DNA of 64,000 bases, from the NCBI GenBank assembly GCA_021774575.1, contig JAJFIX010000009.1, forward strand, positions 62,001 to 126,000, given 5' to 3'. Numbering within the stretch: the first letter of the stretch is position 1; every line of letters starts with the position of its first letter. The notes below the pieces were generated by a model that saw only the letters and a list, made by a program, of their open reading frames with translations, was not told the DNA's origin and searched no databases. A program made the translations under genes and the position numbers. Positions 34,796-44,581 of the stretch are shown here, one piece after another. The stretch comes from Alphaproteobacteria bacterium. GTDB lineage: Bacteria > Pseudomonadota > Alphaproteobacteria > UBA6615.

Positions 34796-36694
34796 TTGAG
34801 TGAGGCAGACCAATTGCGGCCGGCAAAACAAACCGGGACCGATGGGGGAACCCGAATAATTGTCGCCCGCATCCTGCGCGATTGGCTGCGGCCCTATCGG
34901 TATATTATTGGGCTATCGATCCTATTCATGGTTTTAAATGCTGCCGTGAGCAGTACCTATCCATTATTGATCAAGGTTACTTTTGATATTTTGGAGGGGG
35001 TCGGTTCGATTGAGGCCTACCCGAAATTTGCGCAACCGGTTGCCGAGCTCATCGGTGGTGGGTGGGGCGCGTTCATGTTTCTGCCGGCACTGGTTTTGGT
35101 GGTAACCGTGATTACCGGGGTGACCAACTATTTTCAGGCCGTGCTGTCCAATAAATTCTCTCTCAGGACAATTCGCGATTTCCAGGGGGCTATGTTTGGC
35201 CACCTCATGTATGCCGATCTTGCGAGCCTGAGCAAAGACCGGTCCGGTGAGCTGATTTCTCGATTTATTACCGATGTCTATTTGATGCGCGAGGCTCTCG
35301 GCAAGGCCTTGACCGGGATGACCCGCGATTTGCTGAAAATTATTTTCCTGACTTGTGTGATGCTCTATCTCAACTGGCAGCTGACATTGGCGATCGCGGT
35401 AATATTTCCCATCGGTGCGCGGCCGATTATCCGGATCGGAAAACGCATGCGCCGGGCGTCGGGCAATGTGCAGCAAGAAGCCGGAGAATTGACCTCAACC
35501 CTTGAACAGGCATTTACCGGGGCCCGGTTCATAAAAACCTATGGCTTGGAAGATCAGCAAAAGGCCGTCGCGTGGAAAACGTTCCAGCGAATATACGAGT
35601 TGCAACTCAAGATGATCAAAGGTCGGGCGCGGACATTTCCGATCACCGAAGCGTTTGCCGGGGTGGCCTTTGGCGGTGTGCTCGCTATTGCCGGGTTTCA
35701 AATATTGGCCGGTACTGCGACCATTGGCGATTTTTCGGGTTTTCTAATCGCCTTGCCGATGATTTATCAACCAGTGCGCAGCCTCGGAAGTTTAAACACG
35801 GCGCTGCAAGAAGGGTTGGCCGCGGCGACCCGCATTTTTGCCCTGATCGACGATGCGCCGACGATTGCTGATAAGCCGGATGCAAAGGCGCTGATGGTGA
35901 GTGGCGCCGGGACAATAAAATTTTCGAAAGTTGGTTTTTCTTATGCGCCGGGAGCTCCGGCGCTGACCGACGTGGATTTTGAAATTTCGGCGGGCCAGAC
36001 CGTTGCCTTGGTCGGGCCCAGCGGCGCCGGAAAATCAACCATTTTAAACCTTGTGCCGCGCCTCTATGACACCAGCTCGGGTGTCGTGACCATTGATGGT
36101 CAAGATGTCCGCGATGTCACCATCGCCAGCCTGCGCCGTCAAATCGCTGTCGTCAGCCAAGACATTACTTTGTTTAATGATACCATTGAGGCAAATATCC
36201 GGATGGGTCGCCCCGATGCTGGCGATGACGAGGTACGAGACGCGGCAAAGGCCGCCGCCGCCGATGACTTTATCATGCAGACGCCCGATGGGTATCAGTC
36301 GAGCGTCGGTGAGCGCGGCCAAAATCTGAGCGGCGGTGAGCGCCAGCGGATTGCCATTGCGCGCGCCATGCTCAAAGACGCACCGATATTGTTGCTCGAC
36401 GAGGCAACGAGCGCCCTGGACGCATCGTCGGAGCGCCAAGTTCAAAAAGCGTTGGCGCGGCTCTCCAAAGGACGGACGACAATTGTCATTGCCCATCGAT
36501 TGGCGACGGTGATGGAAGCCGATTATATTTTTGTGTTGGATGGTGGAAGGATCGTTGAAGCCGGACGCCACGATGCGCTGCGGGCCCAAGGCGGGTTATA
36601 TGAACGCCTCTGTCAGCTGCAATTTCGCGATGACCTAGCCCAAGATGCAGCCCAGGCACCGTCGACCGGTGATCGGGCTCAGGCAGGGAACTGA
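34796..36694 (+). CDS. msbA: MsbA-like lipid A flippase, ABC transporter (permease-ATPase fusion)
   Basis: 632-residue half-transporter: six-helix membrane domain (about residues 35-340) and a C-terminal ATPase. ATPase motifs are complete: Walker A VGPSGAGKSTIL, signature LSGGERQRIAIARAM, Walker B ILLLDEATSALD and switch histidine VIAHRL. Position directly before waaA, lpxK and lpxL supports export of lipid A-core across the inner membrane. Reads from TTG at 34796 with a modest GGAT upstream site. It is slightly longer than E. coli MsbA because of N- and C-terminal tails. Confidence 0.9.
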   Translation: MSEADQLRPAKQTGTDGGTRIIVARILRDWLRPYRYIIGLSILFMVLNAAVSSTYPLLIKVTFDILEGVGSIEAYPKFAQPVAELIGGGWGAFMFLPALVLVVTVITGVTNYFQAVLSNKFSLRTIRDFQGAMFGHLMYADLASLSKDRSGELISRFITDVYLMREALGKALTGMTRDLLKIIFLTCVMLYLNWQLTLAIAVIFPIGARPIIRIGKRMRRASGNVQQEAGELTSTLEQAFTGARFIKTYGLEDQQKAVAWKTFQRIYELQLKMIKGRARTFPITEAFAGVAFGGVLAIAGFQILAGTATIGDFSGFLIALPMIYQPVRSLGSLNTALQEGLAAATRIFALIDDAPTIADKPDAKALMVSGAGTIKFSKVGFSYAPGAPALTDVDFEISAGQTVALVGPSGAGKSTILNLVPRLYDTSSGVVTIDGQDVRDVTIASLRRQIAVVSQDITLFNDTIEANIRMGRPDAGDDEVRDAAKAAAADDFIMQTPDGYQSSVGERGQNLSGGERQRIAIARAMLKDAPILLLDEATSALDASSERQVQKALARLSKGRTTIVIAHRLATVMEADYIFVLDGGRIVEAGRHDALRAQGGLYERLCQLQFRDDLAQDAAQAPSTGDRAQAGN

Positions 36695-36697
36695 TAG

Positions 36698-38023
36698 ATG
36701 GCGGCCCTTACCCTATATCGCGGGCTCACCTCGGCCGGTTTACCGTTCATTCGGCTCATGCTGAAACGACGCATGGCGCGTGGCAAGGAGGATCCGGCTA
36801 GATTTACCGAGCGATTGGGGGTTGCCTCACTTCAACGACCTGAAGGTCGGCTGATTTGGCTGCACGGAGCGAGCGTCGGCGAAGCTCTTTCGATGCTCAG
36901 CTTGATCAATAAATTAATCGCACGGGCGCCGGAGCTTCGTTTTTTGGTGACCACCGGCACCGTAACATCGGCAAATTTGCTGAACGATCGTTTGCCCGAA
37001 GGTGTCATTCATCAATATGTGCCGGTCGATCGCTTGTCCTGGGTTCGTCGATTTCTCGACCATTGGCAGCCCGACGGAGTGCTCTGGATTGAGTCGGAAT
37101 TTTGGCCCAATCTGGTAAGTGAAATCATTCGGCGCGACATTCCGATAGCGCTGGTCAATGGTCGAATGTCAGCGCGCTCCTATAAGGGGTGGCAACGAGC
37201 AAAAGGATTGGTCGGACATTTGCTGGCTGGGTTTCACCCGGTTCTCGCCCAAGATCAGCGTATTGCCGATCGGCTGACCGGCCTGGGCGCAAAAAATGTC
37301 GAAATTACCGGAACTTTGAAATATGCCGCCGCCCCGTTGCCCCATGATCCCGGTGCGCTGGCGGCGCTGATTGAGGAAATCGGTGACCGGCCGTTGTGGG
37401 TGGCGGCCAGCACTCATAATGATGAGGAAGTGTCTGCGGTCGCAGCCCATCGGTTGGCGGTCAGAGTAACCCCCGGCTTGCTCACCATAATTGTGCCCCG
37501 GCATCCGAGCCGTGGAGACCAGCTTGCGGGCGAGATGCAGCGTGGCGGTCTGAACGTTGCACAAAGAAGTTTGGGCGAAAAGATTACCCCTAAAACCCAA
37601 ATTTACCTGGCCGATACGATCGGCGAATTAGGCTTGTTTTTTCGGCTGACTGATCTGGTGTTTGTCGGAGGGTCCTTGGTACCCAAGGGATGCCAAAACT
37701 TGCTTGAACCGGCGCAGCTTGGCTGCGCCGTTTTGCATGGTCCCGACACCTCAAATTTTGAGGTGATGGCGCGTGATTTACACGCGGCCGGCGGCAGTGT
37801 TGAGGTCGCCGACCGGGCCGAATTGTGCCACCAAGTCGCGGTGCTGCTGGCCGATGACCAGCGTCGCCAGGAGATGGTTGCGGGGGGGGCTGAAATGGCT
37901 GTGGCCAAGCAGGGGATCGTTGAAACCGTAATCGACGCGCTGGCACCGATACTTGAGGGCTCCGGCCCAGGTGGCGTGCCCAGCCCAACATCTTCGAAGA
38001 TTGAAACCGATGCACGCGCCTGA
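36698..38023 (+). CDS. waaA: 3-deoxy-D-manno-octulosonic acid (Kdo) transferase
   Basis: 441-residue GT-B glycosyltransferase adding Kdo from CMP-Kdo to lipid IVA. Family segments: RLIWLHGASVGEALSMLSLI, LWIESEFWPNLV, PIALVNGRMSARSY, VEITGTLKYAA, and the donor-site DLVFVGGSLVPKGCQNLLEPAQLG. An N-terminal hydrophobic helix anchors it. It starts 3 bases after msbA and overlaps lpxK by 14 bases, so the block is transcribed together. Confidence 0.96.
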   Translation: MAALTLYRGLTSAGLPFIRLMLKRRMARGKEDPARFTERLGVASLQRPEGRLIWLHGASVGEALSMLSLINKLIARAPELRFLVTTGTVTSANLLNDRLPEGVIHQYVPVDRLSWVRRFLDHWQPDGVLWIESEFWPNLVSEIIRRDIPIALVNGRMSARSYKGWQRAKGLVGHLLAGFHPVLAQDQRIADRLTGLGAKNVEITGTLKYAAAPLPHDPGALAALIEEIGDRPLWVAASTHNDEEVSAVAAHRLAVRVTPGLLTIIVPRHPSRGDQLAGEMQRGGLNVAQRSLGEKITPKTQIYLADTIGELGLFFRLTDLVFVGGSLVPKGCQNLLEPAQLGCAVLHGPDTSNFEVMARDLHAAGGSVEVADRAELCHQVAVLLADDQRRQEMVAGGAEMAVAKQGIVETVIDALAPILEGSGPGGVPSPTSSKIETDARA

Positions 38024-39005
38024 TTTTTGGTATGCCGAAGATCCGTCGATGATGCCGGCACTGCTCGGACCGTTTGCCGCGCTCTATAGTGCGGGGGGCG
38101 TGCTCCGCCATCTATTGATCAAGGCCGAGGCGGCGCCGGTGCCGGTGATTTGTGTTGGCAATCTGGTTGCCGGTGGCGCTGGGAAAACGCCGGTAGCGCT
38201 GAGCATCGCCAAATTGGTGCGGGATAAAGGCTGGGCCCCTGCCTTTGTCAGTCGAGGTTATGGGGGGACCTATCGCGAACAAACCCTGAAGGTCGAACCG
38301 GAACTGCACCGCAGTGTGCAGGTGGGTGACGAGGCCCTGCTTCTTGCTGCCGCCGCGCCGTGTTGGGTCGCCCGTGATCGGCGTTTGGGCGCCCGGGCTG
38401 CTGCGGCGGCGGGGGCGGATCTTGTGATCATGGATGATGGATTTCAAAACCCCGGATTGCGCAAGGATTTGAGCCTGGTCGTCGTTGACGGCGCGGTGGG
38501 TTTCGGCAATGGCAAAATAATGCCGGCGGGACCATTGCGCGAGCCGATTGGGCGCGGCCTGTCGCGGGCCGATGCGGTCATTGTCATGGGCGAGGATAAG
38601 CGTAATGTCGCGCTGGAATTGGGGCCGTCGGTCCCGTTGATTAAAGCGCATCTTGGGCTGCGGGATGGCGCGGTAAATTTTGCCGGTAGGCCGGTAGTTG
38701 CCTTTGCCGGGATTGGTCGCCCGGAAAAATTTTTCGAAACCTTGCAGGCGCTTGGTTGTGAAATTGTTGCCCGCCATTCGTTCGCCGACCATCACAATTA
38801 CAGTCATGACGAGGTTACGCGCATTTGTGCCGAGGCCGAGATCAAGGGCGCTATCCCCGTGACCACGGAAAAAGACGCCGTGCGGCTGGCCTCCGATCAG
38901 CGGGCGCGTGTCCGGGTCTTGCCGGTAATCGTTGAATGGCAGAACGAGGATATCATCGATCGATTGCTTGACCGGCTTGATGAGAAAAAATCGATCAATG
39001 GCTGA
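38010..39005 (+). CDS. lpxK: Tetraacyldisaccharide 4'-kinase
   Basis: 331-residue P-loop kinase phosphorylating the 4' position of lipid A disaccharide. Walker A is VAGGAGKTPVALSI. The adenine/metal region has DLVIMDDGFQNPGLRKDLSLVVVDG and late FADHHNYSHDEV. The start at MHAPDFWYAED (38010) is typical of LpxK; the track's extra 19 residues lie in waaA. It overlaps waaA by 14 bases and lpxL by 8 bases. Confidence 0.96.
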   Translation: MHAPDFWYAEDPSMMPALLGPFAALYSAGGVLRHLLIKAEAAPVPVICVGNLVAGGAGKTPVALSIAKLVRDKGWAPAFVSRGYGGTYREQTLKVEPELHRSVQVGDEALLLAAAAPCWVARDRRLGARAAAAAGADLVIMDDGFQNPGLRKDLSLVVVDGAVGFGNGKIMPAGPLREPIGRGLSRADAVIVMGEDKRNVALELGPSVPLIKAHLGLRDGAVNFAGRPVVAFAGIGRPEKFFETLQALGCEIVARHSFADHHNYSHDEVTRICAEAEIKGAIPVTTEKDAVRLASDQRARVRVLPVIVEWQNEDIIDRLLDRLDEKKSING

Positions 39006-39900
39006 CGGTAAATCCCAATTTATACTAATGAAACGTCTTGTATATTTTCTGCAGGGCCTGCCGATCTTGATTTTATTTAAATTATTCGCGCTCCTGCCGC
39101 CAAAGACGGCATCGGCGATCTGGGGCTGGCTGGGGCGGCGTTTCGGACCCTATCTATCGAAATCTTCTCGGGCGGTTGCCGGGTTGCGCCGCGTTTATCC
39201 CGACTTGCCCGATGACGAAATTCGCCGGATCGTGCGGGCGATGTGGGACAATCTTTTTCGCACGGCTATTGAATTCGTCCACTTGTCGAAAATTCTTGCG
39301 ACCGACGATAATCGATTTGTCGACATTGTTGGCGAAGAGAAGTTCCGAGCCATCTGTGAAACGGGCAAGCCGATATTGCTGATTTCAGGTCATTTCGCGA
39401 ATTGGGAAATTGGTGCGTTGCCAATGCTGCGAGCCGGTGGCCGGGCGGGGATTGTTTATCGCAAATCCAATAACCCAACCGTCGATCGCCTGATAACCGG
39501 CAGTCGCGGCGTGCAAGATTACGACATGTTGCCCAAGGGGCGCGCGGGTGCGGCCGGTATGTTGCGCATCATTAAGGCTGGTGGGCGCATCGCCATGCTG
39601 GTCGATCAAAAATTTAACGAAGGAATTTCGGTGCCGTTTCTCGGTGACGATGCGATGACGTCGACGGCGGCGGCCGAACTTGCCTATAAATATGGTGTTG
39701 TGCTGGTGCCCTGGCGCCCGGAACGGCTCGGCGGTTGTCGTTTTCGCCTGACCCTATTTGACCCGTTGGTCTGCGATCAGTCGGCGAACCGCAAAAATGA
39801 GGTCGAGCGCCTGACCCGGGAAATGAACGATATTCTGGGCGGGTGGATTACCGACCGGCCCGAACAGTGGATGTGGCTGCATCGCCGCTGGCCGAATTAG
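38998..39900 (+). CDS. lpxL: Lysophospholipid/lipid A acyltransferase (LpxL/HtrB family)
   Basis: 300-residue membrane acyltransferase adding a secondary acyl chain to lipid A. The catalytic H-x4-(D/E) motif is SGHFANWEIGAL, followed by YRKSNNPTVDRLI and the MLVDQKFNEGISVPFLG segment. One N-terminal membrane helix (FLQGLPILILFKLFALL). The start at MADGKSQF (38998) overlaps lpxK by 8 bases. Whether it is the laurate (LpxL) or a later (LpxM-like) transferase cannot be decided. The end overlaps xseA (other strand) by four bases. Confidence 0.92.
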   Translation: MADGKSQFILMKRLVYFLQGLPILILFKLFALLPPKTASAIWGWLGRRFGPYLSKSSRAVAGLRRVYPDLPDDEIRRIVRAMWDNLFRTAIEFVHLSKILATDDNRFVDIVGEEKFRAICETGKPILLISGHFANWEIGALPMLRAGGRAGIVYRKSNNPTVDRLITGSRGVQDYDMLPKGRAGAAGMLRIIKAGGRIAMLVDQKFNEGISVPFLGDDAMTSTAAAELAYKYGVVLVPWRPERLGGCRFRLTLFDPLVCDQSANRKNEVERLTREMNDILGGWITDRPEQWMWLHRRWPN

Positions 39901-41507
39901 AGCAGCGAGCCTTGTCCGGGTTCCGGGGTGGCGCGCCGCTGTTTGGGTGTTTTTTTGGCCGGTGCGCCGGTGCCCTTGATCACAGCGTCGGCGGTACCAT
40001 CATGAAAGACCAATGAAATATCGGTGCCCGGTGCGGCCCCTTTGACCGAGACGATCGGCTCGTTTTTGGAGCCCTTGGCAAGGATAAAGCCGCGTTCCAG
40101 CACCCGCTGATAAGAAAAACTTTCGAGGAGTTCGGTGCGGGCGTTGAGCCGTATTTCGCTTGCCTCGATGACCGCCCCCGTTGCCGCAGATAATCGTCGC
40201 GCCCGATCAGCGACGGTGCTTAAATTATTATCTAGCTGGTCGCCAAAACGGCGCTGGCTGCTGGTGAATTTATTGGTGGCCAGGGCAAGTTGTTGGCCTC
40301 GGCCGGCGGAAAATTGGTTGATCCCCGGGCCCAGCCTGTTTGTGAGTGCCGTCAGGCCAAGCTCGGCCTTTTCGACATGCGCCTTCGGCGTTGGAATTTG
40401 TAGGGCGGCTTCATTGACCGCGCGCTTGCATTCGCCGACGAAACGGTTGAACGCCGGATCAAGCCGTTCCGACCAATCGTCAAAGCGCTGCATTGCTGTT
40501 TCCAGAGCCCGGTGGGGATCGGGCAGGCCGCGGGCCAAACCGGTAACGTCCTGGCGATGGGAGGCCAAGAGCCTGGCCATGGCGGAGATCGTGCGGGCAC
40601 CGTCACTCGCAACTTGGGCGACGAGGTCGGTACGGACCGGGACGGCCATTTCGGCGGCGGCCGTTGGGGTTGGCGCGCGCATGTCGGCACTATGGTCGAT
40701 CAGTGTTGTGTCTGTTTCGTGGCCAACCGCAGAAATGAGCGGTATTGCACTGGCGGCTGCGGCGCGCACGACGATTTCCTCGTTAAAGGCCATCAGATCT
40801 TCCAGGCTGCCGCCGCCACGGGCGACAATAATAAGATCCGGGCGCGGCGGTGACCCGCCCTGTTCGAGATTGTTAAACCCTTCAATGGCAGCCGCTATCT
40901 CGTTAGGGGCTTTGTCGCCTTGCACTGTTACCGGCCAGATCAGTACATGCCGGGGAAATCGGTCGGCGAGCCGGTGTAATATATCGCGAATAACCGCGCC
41001 GGTTGGCGAGGTGACGACACCGATGACTTCGGGCAGGAAAGGAAGTTGCTGTTTGCGCTCTTCGTCAAACAGGCCTTCTTCGGCGAGTTTGCGTCGCCGG
41101 TCTTCAATCATTTTTAGGAGAGCGCCTTCGCCGGCAATCTCCATCCGCTCAATAACGATCTGATAGGTCGACCGTCCGGCATAGGTCGTCAGCCTGCCGG
41201 TGCACACGACCTCAAGCCCTTCTTCCGGGGTAAAGCTGAGCCGCTGCACTGAACCGCGCCAGATCACGCCATCGAGAACGGCGTTTTCATCCTTTAAACG
41301 CAGATAACAATGGCCCGATGCGGCTAAATTTGGCCGTGATATTTCACCGCGTACCCGGACCAGGCCGAAATTTTCTTCGACGGTGCGTTTGAGTTGGCCC
41401 GAAAGCTCAGCAACGCCGAGGATCGGTGGCTGATTATGATCACCGGCTGGATTTGTTTTTTCTGATGGGGCCATGGCGGCGATAATAGGAGGCCCGGCGC
41501 GACTCAC
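39897..41507 (-). CDS. xseA: Exodeoxyribonuclease VII large subunit
   Basis: 536-residue catalytic subunit of exonuclease VII. The N-terminal OB fold binds single-stranded DNA (FGLVRVRGEISRPNLAASGHCYLRLKDENAVL). The catalytic core has VGVVTSPTGAVIRDILHRL, VARGGGSLEDLMAFN and ISAVGHETDTTLIDHSADMRAPTPTAAAE. A long coiled-coil C-terminal half follows, with an extended basic tail. The track's GTG at 41507 or the ATG at 41474 (MAPSEKTNPAG) could be the start; neither has a strong ribosome site. No xseB is adjacent. Confidence 0.96.
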   Translation of the reverse strand: MSRAGPPIIAAMAPSEKTNPAGDHNQPPILGVAELSGQLKRTVEENFGLVRVRGEISRPNLAASGHCYLRLKDENAVLDGVIWRGSVQRLSFTPEEGLEVVCTGRLTTYAGRSTYQIVIERMEIAGEGALLKMIEDRRRKLAEEGLFDEERKQQLPFLPEVIGVVTSPTGAVIRDILHRLADRFPRHVLIWPVTVQGDKAPNEIAAAIEGFNNLEQGGSPPRPDLIIVARGGGSLEDLMAFNEEIVVRAAAASAIPLISAVGHETDTTLIDHSADMRAPTPTAAAEMAVPVRTDLVAQVASDGARTISAMARLLASHRQDVTGLARGLPDPHRALETAMQRFDDWSERLDPAFNRFVGECKRAVNEAALQIPTPKAHVEKAELGLTALTNRLGPGINQFSAGRGQQLALATNKFTSSQRRFGDQLDNNLSTVADRARRLSAATGAVIEASEIRLNARTELLESFSYQRVLERGFILAKGSKNEPIVSVKGAAPGTDISLVFHDGTADAVIKGTGAPAKKTPKQRRATPEPGQGSLL

Positions 41508-41563
41508 GCAAATGAACTATTTTGCCGACCAAGTAACTGAACACGGGAAAAAAGGTGGGGCAA

Positions 41564-42823
41564 ATGCGAATTTTGGTGATTGGCGGCGGAGGTCGGGAAC
41601 ATGCTCTATGCTGGGCAATCGCTAAATCTCCTTTATGTCAGGCTCTCTTCTGCGCTCCGGGAAATGGCGGAATCGCCGAGGTCGCCGAATGCGTGCCGAT
41701 TGCCATTGATGCCACTGACGCGTTGGTCGAATTCGCCATTGCCCGCGAGATCGACTTTGTCGTCGTCGGCCCCGAAGGCCCACTGGTCTCAGGCCTCGTC
41801 GACCGGCTGGAGGCCGCCGGGATTGCCGCCTTTGGGCCCAGTGCCGGGGCCGCGCGGCTGGAAGGATCCAAAGGCTATATGAAGGATATTTGCGCCGCCA
41901 ATAATATCGCGACCGCAGCCTATCGGCGTTTCAGCGACGCCGATTTGGCCTGCGCCTGGATCGACGAGCAGGCAAAACCGATGGTCGTCAAGGCCGACGG
42001 GCTGGCCGCAGGCAAAGGCGTCACCGTGGCAGCCAGTGTCGAGGAAACAAAAGCGGCCGTGCGCGATATATTAGACGCTGGCCGGTTCGGCGCGGCGGGG
42101 GCGGAGGTCGTTGTCGAAGAGCTGATGGAGGGCGAGGAACTTAGTTTCTTCGTTCTGGTTGATGGCACAACAGCCGTACCGCTAACTGGCGCCAAGGATC
42201 ACAAGCGCGCCTTTGATTTTGACCAAGGCCCCAATACCGGTGGCATGGGCGCCTATTCCCCGGCGTCATCATTAACGCCCGAACTCGAAGCGCGGATTAT
42301 GGCTGAAACGATCAACCCAACGGTCGCGGCGATGGCGGCGGTCGGGCATCCCTATAAAGGGGTGCTTTATGCGGGCTTCATGCTGACCACGGAAGGGCCG
42401 AAATTACTTGAATATAACGTGCGCTTCGGCGACCCGGAAACCCAGGCAATACTTATGCGACTTCGTTCCGACTTACTGCCCGCCCTGTTGGCTTCGCGAG
42501 ATGGGACCCTTGCCCAGCTGGACTTGAAATGGCGCGAAGGCGCGGCGGTGACGGTGGTGATGGCGGCTAACGGTTATCCGGGTGATTATGAGAAAGGCAG
42601 CCAGATCAAAGGGCTGGAGATGGCCGGGGCCGACCATCGGGTGGAAATATTTCATGCCGGAACAAACCGAACCGATACCGGTCTCGTTGCCACTGGAGGG
42701 CGGGTGCTCAACATAACGGCCCTCGGGTCGAGCATCGAGGCGGCCCGCGCGCGCGCCTATGACGCGGTGGGCAAGATCAATTGGCCCGCGGGGTTTTGCC
42801 GTAGCGATATCGCTGCTAGGTGA
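41564..42823 (+). CDS. purD: Phosphoribosylamine-glycine ligase
   Basis: 419-residue ATP-grasp enzyme making glycinamide ribonucleotide in purine synthesis. MRILVIGGGGREHALCWAI is the family start, so the ATG is preferred to the track's GTG three codons earlier. Further motifs: VVVGPEGPLVSGLVD, SKGYMKDIC, VVKADGLAAGKGV, and LLEYNVRFGDPETQ with the metal-binding residues. Starts divergently from xseA. The 3' end overlaps the next gene (opposite strand) by 8 bases. Confidence 0.97.
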   Translation: MRILVIGGGGREHALCWAIAKSPLCQALFCAPGNGGIAEVAECVPIAIDATDALVEFAIAREIDFVVVGPEGPLVSGLVDRLEAAGIAAFGPSAGAARLEGSKGYMKDICAANNIATAAYRRFSDADLACAWIDEQAKPMVVKADGLAAGKGVTVAASVEETKAAVRDILDAGRFGAAGAEVVVEELMEGEELSFFVLVDGTTAVPLTGAKDHKRAFDFDQGPNTGGMGAYSPASSLTPELEARIMAETINPTVAAMAAVGHPYKGVLYAGFMLTTEGPKLLEYNVRFGDPETQAILMRLRSDLLPALLASRDGTLAQLDLKWREGAAVTVVMAANGYPGDYEKGSQIKGLEMAGADHRVEIFHAGTNRTDTGLVATGGRVLNITALGSSIEAARARAYDAVGKINWPAGFCRSDIAAR

Positions 42824-43526
42824 AATCGAACCGGGTTGCAAACGGACCGAGTGCCGCTGTGCGGCGCGACCTCACGTTTGGGTTGGCAACATTCGACAGA
42901 ATAAATTCCTCCAAGCTGGCCTCGTTGCCGATCATGTCGCCGAGCAATGATCGGCAGTGGTTCTGCACGTCTTCTTGGGTCAATCTGCGGGCCGAAGATT
43001 TTGTCGTTTTCCGATCTGCCAACCCCAACAATGTCTCGTTTTGGTGAATGGCCCCGGCGCGCGCGACATAACAATGGGCTCGGTTAATTTGGACGCCGTC
43101 GGCGATCTTGAGTTTCAGTCCGGTGAGCGCCAGATAGTCATAGCGCTCACCCGCAGCCTCGGTTTTATGCATGATGGATAGTTGGGCCGGGGTCAAATAG
43201 GTCACATGGAGCCTGGCCACCGCCCCCGGCATTGGCGCCAAGGTCGCGGGGATTGAGCCATAAGTGGTTAATTGGGCGGCATAAACGATGTCGAAATCGG
43301 CGAGATAGGCTTGGGCCACGGGAATGGGCGCGATGTCGTCGGCAAATTTTCGGGCTAATTGCGCCGGTGCGGCGTTGGACCCGAGGGCCAGAACCGGTGT
43401 CGCGTCGTGTGTGATCGCCGAGTGATCCCATTTCCGCGCCGTGCCGGTGGCTGGATCGAAGATATAGGACCCGACAGGCGTTTCGTAAGGGTAACCAAGG
43501 GCTCTGTTTAGGATTTCCGCCGACAT
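42816..43526 (-). CDS. Conserved hypothetical protein, possibly gamma-glutamylcyclotransferase-like
   Basis: 236-residue soluble protein without a sure family assignment. The segment TPVLALGSNAAPAQLARKF resembles the phosphate-binding Y/L-G-S-N loop of gamma-glutamylcyclotransferase folds, and VYAAQLTTYGSIPATLAPMPG with a later HKTEAAGERYDY would fit the barrel and a catalytic glutamate. This is a fold-level guess only. It lies 14 bases downstream of nudC on the same strand, suggesting co-transcription, and converges on purD with an 8-base overlap. Confidence 0.6.
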   Translation of the reverse strand: MSAEILNRALGYPYETPVGSYIFDPATGTARKWDHSAITHDATPVLALGSNAAPAQLARKFADDIAPIPVAQAYLADFDIVYAAQLTTYGSIPATLAPMPGAVARLHVTYLTPAQLSIMHKTEAAGERYDYLALTGLKLKIADGVQINRAHCYVARAGAIHQNETLLGLADRKTTKSSARRLTQEDVQNHCRSLLGDMIGNEASLEEFILSNVANPNVRSRRTAALGPFATRFDFT

Positions 43527-43540
43527 TGTAAATTGTCAGC

Positions 43541-44494
43541 TCAATCTGGCTCTTTGAGCCAGTTTTCAATCAGCCGGCGCGCGATGGAGTCCTTGCGCGG
43601 CAGGCAAAAGGTATCATCCTCGGGTGACGCCAATAATTGGGCGCGGGTATACCATCCCGCACTTTCCAGCTCGGCCGGGTCGGGGTTGAGGTCGAAGGTC
43701 AAGGCGCGAGCGCGGAACCCGACCATCAGTGATGCGGGAAACGGCCAGGGTTGGGAGGATTGATATTCGATATCGGTGACCTCGACGCCGACCTCTTCGC
43801 GTACTTCGCGGGCGACAGTATCTTCCAGACTTTCTCCCGGTTCCAGAAACCCGGCGAGAACCGAATGCATGGCGGGTAAAAACCGGGGAGATCGGGCCAT
43901 AATGATCCGGTCGCCGTCATGAACCAGCATGATGACGGCGGGATCGGTGCGCGGGAATTGTTCCGCCGCGCATGTCTCATTTGTGCATACCCGCCGGTGG
44001 CCACCCGATTTTACTTGGGTGGTGGCGCCACACTCGCCGCAATAGCGGTGGCGGGAATGCCAATAGACGATGCCCCTAGCGTAGGCCAAAAGGGTCGCGT
44101 CTTCTGACGCCATCATCGGGCCGATTTGGCGCAAATCCTCAAATTGGCCAGCCGGTCCATAAGTTGACTTTAGGGCTGGGTGGCTATCGGGCGCTCCTAA
44201 GTGACTGATATCGGTGGTGAAATAGGCGATATCGTCGCGCAAACCGAGAAAAATATGCTCATTTTTCTGCGCGCCATCAGTCTCCGCCTCTTCGCGCCAT
44301 TTTTCGGCGGAAATACCAATCATTTCCGGCGTGCCCGAAACAAGAGAATCGCCCCGAACGTAATTGCGCAGCTGCCAGACAGGCAGGAAAATAGCGGTCC
44401 CGCTGTCTAAATGGGCGTTAAGCCGCGTCTCGTCATCGCGAATTTCCGCCGCACGGTCGAGAGGACCGCCGGAATAAGGGTTTCTATTGGCCAT
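43541..44494 (-). CDS. nudC: NAD(+) diphosphatase NudC
   Basis: 317-residue Nudix hydrolase cleaving NAD(H) and able to remove NAD caps from RNA. The central zinc ribbon is CGECGATTQ...CTNETC. The Nudix box GFLEPGESLEDTVAREVREEVG is followed by the NADH-specific SQPWPFPASLM (SQPWPFPxS). The N-terminal domain is present. Divergent from the I78-type lipoprotein gene. Confidence 0.96.
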   Translation of the reverse strand: MANRNPYSGGPLDRAAEIRDDETRLNAHLDSGTAIFLPVWQLRNYVRGDSLVSGTPEMIGISAEKWREEAETDGAQKNEHIFLGLRDDIAYFTTDISHLGAPDSHPALKSTYGPAGQFEDLRQIGPMMASEDATLLAYARGIVYWHSRHRYCGECGATTQVKSGGHRRVCTNETCAAEQFPRTDPAVIMLVHDGDRIIMARSPRFLPAMHSVLAGFLEPGESLEDTVAREVREEVGVEVTDIEYQSSQPWPFPASLMVGFRARALTFDLNPDPAELESAGWYTRAQLLASPEDDTFCLPRKDSIARRLIENWLKEPD

Positions 44495-44581
44495 AATGGA
44501 TAGTCTTTAACATAGATCATGGCGAGAAACAGTGATGAGAATATGAATGGCTGTGTTTCATGACGAAGAAAGGTAAAACTC

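Noticed and set aside
40135-41163. 342-residue plus-strand ORF
   Set aside because: Complete antisense shadow of xseA with Ser/Arg-rich, motif-free translation.
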